Assembly: GCF_001884235.1 (NCBI RefSeq)
Contig: NZ_MAOI01000107.1
Coordinates: forward strand, 90,435 to 154,434
From: Bacillus paramycoides
GTDB lineage: Bacteria > Bacillota > Bacilli > Bacillales > Bacillaceae_G
Length of the DNA: 64,000 nt
Reading direction: 5' to 3'
The position numbers and the translations under genes were made by a program. Below, one piece after another: positions 36,760 to 44,305 of the stretch; the first letter of the stretch is position 1; each line of letters opens with the position of its first letter. The notes under the pieces are model-generated. The model made no database searches. It saw nothing but the letters and a program-made list of their open reading frames with translations, and was not told the DNA's origin.

Positions 36760-38011
36760 GTATGAGCGGGAAAGTTAATAAGAAGGTTGTACCTGTACCT
36801 TTTTCGCTTATAATATCAACTTTTCCATCCATTGCTTGAATGACACTGAAGACGACCATCATTCCGAGTCCGGTCCCTTTCTCTTTCGTTGAGTAGAAAG
36901 GTGACCCAAGGCGTTTTACTTGTTCTTGATCCATACCAATTCCTGTATCTTTTATATATAATTGTATATGTTTATGGTCTGGAACTAATGTAAGAATAAG
37001 GTCACCACCTGTAGGCATAGCCTCAATACAGTTTTTAAAAATATTTAATAAGCATTGGTTCAGTTTTTGTTTTTCGCCAGCGATAAAGAAAGAGGTACTT
37101 TGTTTTATGTAATGTATACGAACATTTGTTAAATTGGCGAGAGGTGTTATCAAAGACAACGCATGAAGTAATTCTTCTTCTACTTGTAATCGTTGTTCTT
37201 TTTCAATACTCGGTTTCGCAAAAGTTAAGTAATCGGTAAGAACATGATTTGCTTGTTCGATACCATTAATGGCTATGTCGATATATAATTTTCGCTCTTC
37301 CTCAGAACATGTATCCGACTGTAAAAGCTGCAAAAATCCTTTCGTTGAAGTTAAAGGATTGCGAATTTCATGAGAGATGGAAGCTGCCATTTCACCTATT
37401 AAATGAAATTTTTCGGCGTTCATAAGTTCATTTTGGAGACGAACTTGCGTCTGTAATATGTGTAGTAAATATAAAATAAGGATCGTGCCAATCATCGTAC
37501 ATAGTTCGTATACAATGATATGTGGTATATAATCTGCCCTATTTGTAACCTCTGAAAGGAAGAAAGGTATCCAACCAAACCCGTATGTGAGACTGTAAAA
37601 AATAGCAAGTGTTATTTTTACATGATTAGAACTTCGATTAAAAAGTTTGTATGTCAATAGCAGAACAATAAATAGGAGAATAGAAGCGATAAAGGATGGA
37701 AAAACACCTATTCCTCCTAATAAAAAGCGATATATGTTTAATACAACTAAAATAGAACCCCCAGCAATAGGTCCTCCTGTTAATGTGCCGACAATTAATA
37801 CGATATGACGCATATCAAATTGAAAACCATTATTTGTTTTTGCTGCAAAAGTGATACATAGTATGGTAGCGAGGCAACACAATACAATAAATATAGCTGA
37901 ATTTAATTTAGGAGATCGTTTCCCTTTCTGATTCCAAAATAAATGATATACAAGCATTGTAACGAGAATGGATAATATATTTAAAAAGAGGTAAATAATA
38001 AAGAGCTTCAG
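36749..38011 (-). CDS. KinB-like sporulation sensor kinase (CTG start)
   Basis: A 420-aa membrane kinase with about six N-terminal hydrophobic segments of the 5TMR_LYT type, then HisKA (SISHEIRNPLTSTKGFLQLL) and HATPase_c (NIFKNCIEAMPTGGD, DTGIGM, GTGLGMMVVF). The nearest ATG (37957) would cut the first membrane helix in half. The frame extends 18 codons to a CTG at 38011, placed 7 nt after AGGAGG, and the added residues KLFIIYLFLNILSILVT align with the start of B. subtilis KinB. Upstream of CTG the frame meets a stop without any ATG, GTG or TTG. Confidence 0.87.
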   Translation of the reverse strand: MKLFIIYLFLNILSILVTMLVYHLFWNQKGKRSPKLNSAIFIVLCCLATILCITFAAKTNNGFQFDMRHIVLIVGTLTGGPIAGGSILVVLNIYRFLLGGIGVFPSFIASILLFIVLLLTYKLFNRSSNHVKITLAIFYSLTYGFGWIPFFLSEVTNRADYIPHIIVYELCTMIGTILILYLLHILQTQVRLQNELMNAEKFHLIGEMAASISHEIRNPLTSTKGFLQLLQSDTCSEEERKLYIDIAINGIEQANHVLTDYLTFAKPSIEKEQRLQVEEELLHALSLITPLANLTNVRIHYIKQSTSFFIAGEKQKLNQCLLNIFKNCIEAMPTGGDLILTLVPDHKHIQLYIKDTGIGMDQEQVKRLGSPFYSTKEKGTGLGMMVVFSVIQAMDGKVDIISEKGTGTTFLLTFPLIQKT

Positions 38012-38167
38012 TGGGGTGCCTCCTCTCTTCTAACATTAAATTAATCATACTATAAAATGAAAGAAATGAAATATGAAATAGCGGAAAAATCAGAAATTTT
38101 TTCTGGTAGTATACAATATGTTACAATAATCTTTGTCAATGAAAGAAGAAATTCCGTGCACTGCATG

Positions 38168-38240
38168 GGAGAGGTTCGCGAACTCCCTCTATAAAAAACT
38201 ATGGAAACAACAATATCCTTAGGTATTGTTTTGTTTTTTT
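38168..38240 (+). promoter_or_regulatory. preQ1-I riboswitch with terminator
   Basis: AGAGGTTCGCGAACTCCCTC (38170-38189) followed by TATAAAAAACT matches the preQ1 class I aptamer: a short stem-loop plus an A-rich tail. A hairpin (AACAATATCC / GGTATTGTT) with a long U-run follows at 38207-38240. preQ1 binding is expected to terminate transcription ahead of queCDEF. Confidence 0.9.
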
Positions 38241-38301
38241 ATTGTGACAGTTCAAGAACGTTCTTTCTTCTTATTCGTAGTAGAGAAGGAGAATGAGTGA
38301 A

Positions 38302-38964
38302 ATGAAAAAAGAAAAAGCAGTTGTTGTTTTTAGTGGTGGACAAGATAGTACAACATGTTTATTTTGGGCAATGCAACAGTTCGCAGAAGTGGAAGCTGTA
38401 ACGTTTAACTACAATCAACGTCATAAGTTAGAAATTGATTGTGCAGCAGAAATTGCGAAAGAGCTAGGTATTAAACATACGGTACTAGATATGAGCCTAT
38501 TAAATCAACTTGCTCCAAATGCGTTAACGAGAACGGATATGGAGATTACACATGAAGAAGGTGAATTGCCATCGACATTTGTAGATGGACGAAATTTACT
38601 ATTCTTATCATTTGCTTCGGTATTAGCAAAACAAGTGGGAGCACGTCATATTGTAACGGGTGTATGTGAAACTGATTTTAGTGGTTATCCAGATTGCCGT
38701 GACGTGTTTGTGAAATCATTAAACGTTACATTGAATTTATCTATGGATTATCCGTTTGTTATTCATACACCACTTATGTGGATTGATAAAGCAGAGACAT
38801 GGAAATTATCAGATGAACTTGGAGCATTCGAGTTTGTTAGAGAAAAAACATTAACGTGTTATAACGGAATCATTGGTGATGGTTGCGGTGAATGTCCAGC
38901 ATGTCAACTTCGTAAAGCAGGATTAGATACGTATCTACAAGAACGCGAAGGAGCGAACAACTAA
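38302..38964 (+). CDS. queC: QueC, 7-cyano-7-deazaguanine (preQ0) synthase
   Basis: A 220-aa ATP-dependent enzyme converting 7-carboxy-7-deazaguanine to preQ0. The PP-loop is [11 protein letters not shown] at residues 8-18, and the C-terminal zinc cysteines are in [20 protein letters not shown] 38302 gives a usual gap to GAAGGAG and matches the known B. cereus start; ATG 38293 is too close to that site. It is the first gene of queCDEF behind the preQ1 riboswitch. Confidence 0.96.
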   Translation: MKKEKAVVVFSGGQDSTTCLFWAMQQFAEVEAVTFNYNQRHKLEIDCAAEIAKELGIKHTVLDMSLLNQLAPNALTRTDMEITHEEGELPSTFVDGRNLLFLSFASVLAKQVGARHIVTGVCETDFSGYPDCRDVFVKSLNVTLNLSMDYPFVIHTPLMWIDKAETWKLSDELGAFEFVREKTLTCYNGIIGDGCGECPACQLRKAGLDTYLQEREGANN

Positions 38965-39455
38965 TGGATAACTTTTTTGGATTTCGCATCGTAGAAAATT
39001 TGCAAAAAATGGACAAGGATATTCAGCGTGAACAACTCAAATATCATAATAAAAGAGTAATGGTCAGCAAGGAATTTACATTTGATGCAGCGCACCATTT
39101 ACACTGTTATGAAGGGAAATGTAAAAATTTACATGGCCACACATATAAAGTCGTGTTTGGAATTAGTGGATATGTAAATGAAATAGGCCTTGCAATTGAC
39201 TTTGGAGATATAAAAGAAATTTGGAAAAATGAAATAGAAATTTATTTAGATCATCGTTATTTAAACGAAACATTGCCAGCAATGAATACGACTGCTGAAA
39301 ATATGGTCGTATGGATTTATGAAAAGATGGCAGAAGCATTAACAAAAGATAATCGTGTGAACGAATACAAGAGAGCTCGTGTTGAATTTGTTCGTCTTTT
39401 TGAAACACCGACTAGTTATGCGGAAGTAAGACGGGAGTGGATGCTCGATGAGTAA
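38964..39455 (+). CDS. queD: QueD, 6-carboxytetrahydropterin synthase
   Basis: A 163-aa PTPS-family enzyme of queuosine synthesis. The zinc histidines are in FDAAHHLHCYEGKC and NLHGHTYKV, and the later LDHRYLNE and FETPTSYAEV motifs complete the active site. It carries an N-terminal extension of about 35 residues before the usual VSKEFTFDAAH start. The first ATG overlaps the queC stop by one base. An internal ATG at 39060 is a possible alternative. It overlaps queE by 8 nt. Confidence 0.94.
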   Translation: MDNFFGFRIVENLQKMDKDIQREQLKYHNKRVMVSKEFTFDAAHHLHCYEGKCKNLHGHTYKVVFGISGYVNEIGLAIDFGDIKEIWKNEIEIYLDHRYLNETLPAMNTTAENMVVWIYEKMAEALTKDNRVNEYKRARVEFVRLFETPTSYAEVRREWMLDE

Positions 39456-40164
39456 AATCCCCGTCTTAGAAATATTTGGCCCGACCATTCAAGGAGAAGG
39501 GATGGTTGTAGGACAAAAGACAATGTTTATCCGTACAGCGGGCTGTGATTATAGCTGCGCTTGGTGTGATTCTGCTTTTACATGGGATGGGTCAGCAAAA
39601 GAGCAAATTAGACAAATGACACCGGAAGACATTTGGAGTGAGCTTGTAGCAATTGGTGGAGAGAACTTTTCTCATGTTACGATTTCAGGTGGAAATCCTG
39701 TTTTACTGAAAAATATGCAATTTCTTCTTTCTATATTAAAAGAGAATGGTATGCGAACAGCGATAGAAACGCAAGGGAGTAAATGGCAAGATTGGTTACT
39801 TCAAATTGATGAGGTAACGATTTCTCCAAAACCACCAAGTTCAACGATGAAAACAGATTTTCAGATGTTAGATTCTATTATTCATAAACTAGCAGGGAAA
39901 GATTTTAGTTTAAAAGTAGTAGTATTCGATGATCAAGATTTTGAATATGCAGTCAAGATGCACGAGCGTTATCCGAATGTACCATTTTTCTTACAAGTAG
40001 GGAATGATGATACGAAAACAGTGGATGATGCAATGCTTATTAAAAACTTATTAGAAAAATATGAGTGGCTTATTGAAAAAGCTGTGCACTGTAAAGAAAT
40101 GAATGATGCGAAAGTACTGCCTCAGCTTCATGCGTTAGTATGGGGAAATAAACGAGGGGTATAA
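39448..40164 (+). CDS. queE: QueE, 7-carboxy-7-deazaguanine synthase
   Basis: A 238-aa radical SAM enzyme. The cluster motif is CDYSCAWCDSAFTWDG (C-x3-C-x2-C), followed by VTISGGNPVL for SAM binding. The N-terminus EIFGPTIQGEGMVVGQ holds the substrate-binding segment. It converts 6-carboxytetrahydropterin to CDG, the QueC substrate. Its start lies inside the end of queD, so translation is coupled. Confidence 0.95.
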   Translation: MSKIPVLEIFGPTIQGEGMVVGQKTMFIRTAGCDYSCAWCDSAFTWDGSAKEQIRQMTPEDIWSELVAIGGENFSHVTISGGNPVLLKNMQFLLSILKENGMRTAIETQGSKWQDWLLQIDEVTISPKPPSSTMKTDFQMLDSIIHKLAGKDFSLKVVVFDDQDFEYAVKMHERYPNVPFFLQVGNDDTKTVDDAMLIKNLLEKYEWLIEKAVHCKEMNDAKVLPQLHALVWGNKRGV

Positions 40165-40182
40165 TGAGAAGGGATGTTTAAA

Positions 40183-40680
40183 ATGGCAGGAAGATTAGAT
40201 GAAGATTTAAAAGATGTAACATTATTAGGAAATCAAAATACAAAATATTTATTTGAATATAGCCCGGAAATTTTAGAAGTATTTGATAATAATCATCCAA
40301 ACCGTGATTACTTTGTAAAATTCAATTGTCCTGAATTTACAAGTTTATGTCCAAAAACAGGACAACCAGATTTTGCGACAATTTATATTAGCTATATTCC
40401 AGAACAAAAAATGGTAGAGAGTAAATCATTAAAGCTATATTTATTTAGCTTCCGAAATCATGGTGACTTTCATGAGGATTGCATGAACGTTATTATGAAT
40501 GATTTAATTAAATTAATGGATCCACGTTATATTGAGGTATGGGGGAAATTTACACCACGTGGTGGGATTTCAATCGATCCTTACTGTAACTACGGTCGCC
40601 CAGGAACTAAGTATGAGGAAATGGCAGACTACCGCATGATGAATCACGATCTATATCCAGAAACAATTGATAATCGTTAA
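40183..40680 (+). CDS. queF: QueF, NADPH-dependent preQ0 reductase
   Basis: A 165-aa tunnelling-fold enzyme that reduces the preQ0 nitrile to preQ1, the ligand of the upstream riboswitch. The catalytic Cys is in [13 protein letters not shown] and the family motif is [19 protein letters not shown] 40183 follows AAGGGATG; an in-frame ATG nine bases earlier is less well placed. The operon ends with an unusually long perfect hairpin. Confidence 0.95.
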   Translation: MAGRLDEDLKDVTLLGNQNTKYLFEYSPEILEVFDNNHPNRDYFVKFNCPEFTSLCPKTGQPDFATIYISYIPEQKMVESKSLKLYLFSFRNHGDFHEDCMNVIMNDLIKLMDPRYIEVWGKFTPRGGISIDPYCNYGRPGTKYEEMADYRMMNHDLYPETIDNR

Positions 40681-40682
40681 TA

Positions 40683-40735
40683 TATAATAGAAAGAAAGGA
40701 TCTGTATGATATACAGATCCTTTCTTTCTATTATA
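40683..40735. terminator. Very long bidirectional hairpin after queF
   Basis: A perfect 25-bp inverted repeat (40683-40707 with 40711-40735) around a 3-nt loop. The core is AAAGAAAGGATCTGTAT with its complement. It lies between convergent genes and has T-rich ends in both directions. Confidence 0.9.
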
Positions 40736-40921
40736 TTATGCATGTTGATTAATAACAGTATAGTTTTTATGGCTTACAACTGTAAGAGGTTCCATATCTA
40801 GTTCTCTAAAATTCTCCATAATAGTTATATCAACAATCACGGAGTTTGTATTTACTTTTTGAACACGGCCTTGCATTCCACCTTTAAATTCAATGATATC
40901 TCCAGTTTCTGCGATCTGCAT
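40736..40921 (-). CDS. YkvS-like DUF2187 protein
   Basis: A 61-aa small beta-rich protein. It begins QIAETGDIIEFKGGMQG and continues RVQKVNTNSVIVDIT, the KOW-like pattern of the YkvS/DUF2187 family. ATG 40921 is 6 nt after AAGGAGAG. In B. subtilis ykvS lies near the queCDEF (ykvJKLM) locus, as here. The function is unknown. Confidence 0.82.
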   Translation of the reverse strand: MQIAETGDIIEFKGGMQGRVQKVNTNSVIVDITIMENFRELDMEPLTVVSHKNYTVINQHA

Positions 40922-41174
40922 AAGCAACTCTCCTTGTTACAGTTTTCCCCAAAAAAGAATAATTTGGGCTTTTTATTTCCTCTTATTTTGAACTATATTT
41001 TCTAATTTGTAAATGTTTCCAAAGTAAAAATTCGAAAAATATTCACTTTTGTAAGGGAATATTCACAAAACATGTTGTTAGAAGAGGAATGATAAAAATG
41101 CATACATCTTTATATAGGAGTATAATAAAGATGTACAATGACCTATTAAAGTGGGAGAAACTAGGGGCGGTAAA

Positions 41175-41333
41175 ATGATGTTTGAAGTTGTGGGGAGTTT
41201 TATAGCGTTATTTTTATTTTTATTTTCTTATATACAGTTGAAAAAAATTCGTCATCAGGAAACAACTACATATTTTGATGGTCTGGATGGGATACATGCT
41301 TCGGTAACACATGATAGTGGTGGTGATATGTAG
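41175..41333 (+). CDS. Small single-pass membrane protein of unknown function
   Basis: A 52-aa protein beginning MFEVVGSFIALFLFLFSY, a single N-terminal membrane segment, followed by a polar cytoplasmic-type tail QLKKIRHQETTTYFDGLDG. The start follows AGGGGCGG closely. A second in-frame ATG lies one codon later. There are no recognised motifs. It sits alone, 91 nt before the phosphatase gene. Confidence 0.6.
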   Translation: MMFEVVGSFIALFLFLFSYIQLKKIRHQETTTYFDGLDGIHASVTHDSGGDM

Positions 41334-41424
41334 CAATGTGTAACTTTCATTTTCAGCATGTTATGATGAATGTAAGAAATTGTACATAATATAGTTCGTA
41401 AGTGATGAATGGAGAGTGGAAAGA

Positions 41425-42027
41425 ATGCGGATTTCTTTTATTCGTCATGGTCGTTTGAATAGTGCTATAGAACCGATGACAATTACTTCATTTCATGAAT
41501 GGCTGAAGAGGTATGATGGAGATAATGGGAGCAGAGAATGTAACATACCAATAGAAACGATTGAGGCAATTGAATCAGCAAAGTTGATTGTATCGAGCGA
41601 TCAAAGACGTGCTGTGCAGTCAGCAGCGGAATTAATGGATTCCTTGTCTTTTATACAAAGCTCACTTTTTAGAGAAGTAGAAGTGCCATCGACTTTTTTT
41701 GCACCATCATGGTTTAAATGTAAAACTGGGACGTGGTTTTTCATTGGACGTGCTTTATGGATGGTTGGATATCATAAAGAAGTTGAGTCTTATAAAGAAG
41801 CGAGAGAACGAGCAAGAGAAGCTGCTAACATGTTACATCGCTATGCGCTTGTACACGGGCGTATAGCGCTAGTAAGCCATAGTTATTTTAATACGATGAT
41901 TGGTACGGAACTGAGGGCAATGGGGTGGTCTGGGCCTCCTATTTTTCATCGTAAGCCGTGGGGATGTACAGCGTATACATTCCGTGAGGCGATGAATGGA
42001 AATGTATTAAATACAAAATTAACTTAA
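41425..42027 (+). CDS. Histidine phosphatase superfamily protein
   Basis: A 200-aa cytoplasmic protein. The catalytic RHG motif is ISFIRHGRLNS at residues 3-13, and a second His lies in IALVSHSYFNT near residue 152; Arg in SSDQRRAVQSA fits the phosphate pocket. It resembles a phosphoglycerate-mutase-like phosphatase of unknown substrate. ATG 41425 is preferred over an in-frame GTG at 41416 given GGAGAG at a normal distance. A long interrupted hairpin ends the unit. Confidence 0.85.
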   Translation: MRISFIRHGRLNSAIEPMTITSFHEWLKRYDGDNGSRECNIPIETIEAIESAKLIVSSDQRRAVQSAAELMDSLSFIQSSLFREVEVPSTFFAPSWFKCKTGTWFFIGRALWMVGYHKEVESYKEARERAREAANMLHRYALVHGRIALVSHSYFNTMIGTELRAMGWSGPPIFHRKPWGCTAYTFREAMNGNVLNTKLT

Positions 42028-42077
42028 AAGAGGCTGTCCAAAAAGTAGCTGAATAGCTACTTTTGGCAGCCTCTTTC
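42027..42077. terminator. Interrupted long terminator hairpin
   Basis: AAAGAGGCTG with CAGCCTCTTT, then an inner stem AAAAGTAGCT / AGCTACTTTT around GAAT. It is shared with the convergent GNAT gene. Confidence 0.88.
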
Positions 42078-42080
42078 TTT

Positions 42081-42659
42081 TTAAAACATGGAAACTAATA
42101 TACGTAATGGCTTTATTAGATGGGCATATGGTTCGCCAACGAGCATAACGGTTTTATCTTCTTTGTAACCGAGTTTTTCATATAGTGAAAAAGCGCGTTT
42201 GTTTTCTAAGTTAACAAGTAAGGCGATTTTTTCATGACCTTTTTCAGATGCATGAAGTTCAGCTGCCTCGATTAATTTAGAGCCAATACCACGTCCACTG
42301 TACATACTTGAAACTGACAACGTGTCAATATAATACTCATCAAGTTCAGCTTCTTTTTCTAACGTAATGGATTCATCTCCATGTAACTCTCTTAAGTAGC
42401 GTACTATTGGTGCATCAAGTTGTTCAGCGTCACTACCGTGATAAACGACAATAACCCCAACTACCTTTCCGCCTTGTTCAGCCACTAAACAGTTTTCATA
42501 GCTCAATCGATTATTTTCTTTTGCGAACCATGTTTCAAGTCCTAGTATTACTTTTGCTTCAACTGTGCTACCTGTGATTTTTTCAGCAATTTCGTGCAGA
42601 GCGTTATACAGTAAAGGTGCTACTTCTACCGCATCTGTCTTTTTTGCTTTCCGAATCAT
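42081..42659 (-). CDS. GNAT-family N-acetyltransferase
   Basis: A 192-aa acetyltransferase. The acetyl-CoA pyrophosphate loop is SSMYSGRGIGSKLIEAA near residue 120, and the following strand and helix read EKIALLVNLENKRAFSLYEK with GYKE after it. It begins IRKAKKTDAVEVAPLL. The substrate is unknown. GGAGGGAT lies upstream of the start. It is a single-gene unit. Confidence 0.88.
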   Translation of the reverse strand: MIRKAKKTDAVEVAPLLYNALHEIAEKITGSTVEAKVILGLETWFAKENNRLSYENCLVAEQGGKVVGVIVVYHGSDAEQLDAPIVRYLRELHGDESITLEKEAELDEYYIDTLSVSSMYSGRGIGSKLIEAAELHASEKGHEKIALLVNLENKRAFSLYEKLGYKEDKTVMLVGEPYAHLIKPLRILVSMF

Positions 42660-42921
42660 AGTATCCCTCCTAGTTCTACATATATCATTGTAGCATAAAA
42701 CAAAATATCAAACAGTGATTTGGAACTTTGTTATACAGGGCGTCAAAAAGTTTGATATAGAGAAGTAGCTATGTTAGTATATGATATTTAGTGAGAAAAT
42801 AATAAAGTGATATAGCTATAAAAATAATGAAAGTGCATTACATAATAGTAACGGGATAATTTTACCGTTGTCGACCTATAGAAGATGCGATAAAATAAAC
42901 TATTGCAGAGAGGTGAAATAC

Positions 42922-43116
42922 ATGGATGAACAATTAGCAAATACAATTTTGGATCAGCTGAAAAGTGGTGAAATAAAGGAGTATATTGCAACGAAAGATG
43001 TATTTTATACGTTCAGGGAAGTTGTTGTAAATCGAGAAGATTTTAAACATATTATTGGGAACGCACAGCGTGGTGGACAGGTGATTTATACATATTCAGA
43101 AACGCCACGTTCGTAA
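42922..43116 (+). CDS. Conserved small protein of unknown function (64 aa)
   Basis: A 64-aa protein with the start following AGAGAGGTG by a normal gap. It reads DEQLANTILDQLKSGEIKEY, then IATKDVFYTFREVVVNRED, then FKHIIGNAQRGGQVIYTY. It looks like a small alpha/beta domain without membrane segments. It is 25 nt before another small gene on the same strand, so the two are probably co-transcribed. I do not recognise the family. Confidence 0.62.
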   Translation: MDEQLANTILDQLKSGEIKEYIATKDVFYTFREVVVNREDFKHIIGNAQRGGQVIYTYSETPRS

Positions 43117-43141
43117 ATAGAAGATAAGGGAGAGGAGAATT

Positions 43142-43459
43142 ATGGGCGATTTTAAACAAGGCATATTACCACATTGGGATTATATGTGGAAAGATAGAGC
43201 TGGGAATAGATTTATGGGAATGGTTATGTATCCAGAGAAACGAAAGTGTTCAGCGAAAATGCTTCAGAAAATAAAACGGGCATATGAGCAAGCGGCAGAG
43301 ATTAAAGTGACTGTACAAGTTCAGCGTACATACCAGTACGTAGAAGGAATGATCGTATACTTTGATGAAGAAGCTCCTGTATGTACGTTACTTGATAAAG
43401 ATGAGAATCCCCATCATATATTTGTGAAAGATATTTTGCGTATTGAACATTGTGAATAA
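43142..43459 (+). CDS. Small protein, possibly YolD-like
   Basis: A 105-aa protein. The order of a helical segment (KRKCSAKMLQKIKRAYEQA), a strand region (IKVTVQVQRTYQYVEGMIV) and a final IFVKDILRIE recalls the YolD-like family, which is linked to Y-family polymerases in Bacillus. The match is by pattern only. GGAGAGGAG precedes the start. It follows the 64-aa gene closely. No polymerase gene is near. Confidence 0.5.
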   Translation: MGDFKQGILPHWDYMWKDRAGNRFMGMVMYPEKRKCSAKMLQKIKRAYEQAAEIKVTVQVQRTYQYVEGMIVYFDEEAPVCTLLDKDENPHHIFVKDILRIEHCE

Positions 43460-43847
43460 ACATATAAAATTTTTTCATAAATAAATTGAAGCTCCATAAT
43501 AATAATCCTTTTCTATAATAGTTATCTTTTAGTATGTAACGAGGAATAAGAGTATATGTATAATATTTAATAAAGTAAATTGGATAAATGTAATCGTTTT
43601 TTGGAACAGATTATCGTTTAAAGTCTGTTCTTTTTTGCGTGATGCTGGAGAAATATATTCCTCCAGCATTTACCGTTTTATGACAAAAAATATTGTTAAC
43701 TTTTTTTAAAATAAGGTTAAATCCGTTGACAACTTTTTCGAAAAGCACTTTATTGACATGAGTTTTAGAATGTTGTTTCATAGTCATTGTATTGAAAAAA
43801 ATCGGCGGTCATGTCGAAAAGTAAAAGTTAAAAAAAGAAAGAATTTA
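43460..43847. other. Long nrd leader region with hairpins, no gene seen
   Basis: A hairpin with U-run, GAACAGA / TCTGTTC then TTTTTT, ends near 43637 and probably terminates the preceding unit. A second hairpin, GCTGGAG / CTCCAGC, lies at 43645-43668. TTGACA-like hexamers occur at 43724 and 43753, but neither has a good -10 partner. No coding frame is convincing. Confidence 0.6.
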
Positions 43848-43895
43848 TACATATATCTTGTGTCTTATTTTGAAACGTAATACAATATATAGAGA
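43848..43895 (+). promoter_or_regulatory. nrd promoter with two NrdR boxes
   Basis: TACATATATCTTGTGT (43848-43863) and ATACAATATATAGAGA (43880-43895) resemble NrdR boxes, 32 bp apart, about three helical turns. A sigma-A promoter overlaps both: -35 TTGTGT (43858-43863), 17-bp spacer, -10 TACAAT (43881-43886). NrdR with dATP/ATP should therefore occlude the polymerase. Confidence 0.72.
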
Positions 43896-43945
43896 AATCA
43901 AGAAACGACATACAGAGAATATAGATTGGAGAGGGAGGGTCGGAA

Positions 43946-44305
43946 ATGTTAGTTGCATATGATTCTATGACAGGAAACGTGAAGCGTTTCATCCACAAAT
44001 TAAATATGCCGGCCGTTCAAATTGATGAAGATCTAGTACTAGATGAAGAATTTATTCTTATTACGTATACAACAGGTTTTGGCAATGTACCAGAACGTGT
44101 TTTAGACTTTTTAGAACGCAATAATGACAAATTAAAAGGCGTATCTGCAAGCGGCAATCGTAACTGGGGAGACATGTTCGGTGCAAGTGCTGACAAAATT
44201 TCTGCTAAATATGAAGTGCCTATTGTATCAAAATTTGAGTTATCTGGAACAAATAATGATGTAGAATATTTTAAAGAAAGGGTGCGGGAGATTGCGACAC
44301 ATTGA
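43946..44305 (+). CDS. nrdI: NrdI, flavodoxin-like activator of class Ib ribonucleotide reductase
   Basis: A 119-aa FMN protein that supplies oxidant for assembly of the Mn(III)2-tyrosyl radical in NrdF. It begins LVAYDSMTGNVKRFIHKL, with the flavin phosphate loop SMTGN, then ITYTTGFGNVPERV and ASGNRNWGDMFG. GGAGAGGGAGGG precedes the start. Its end overlaps the TTG start of nrdE by 14 nt. Confidence 0.95.
   Translation: MLVAYDSMTGNVKRFIHKLNMPAVQIDEDLVLDEEFILITYTTGFGNVPERVLDFLERNNDKLKGVSASGNRNWGDMFGASADKISAKYEVPIVSKFELSGTNNDVEYFKERVREIATH

Noticed and set aside
43812-43818. TGTCGAA as a Spo0A box upstream of nrdI
   Set aside because: A single 7-mer match in a long leader, far from the core promoter and without supporting context.
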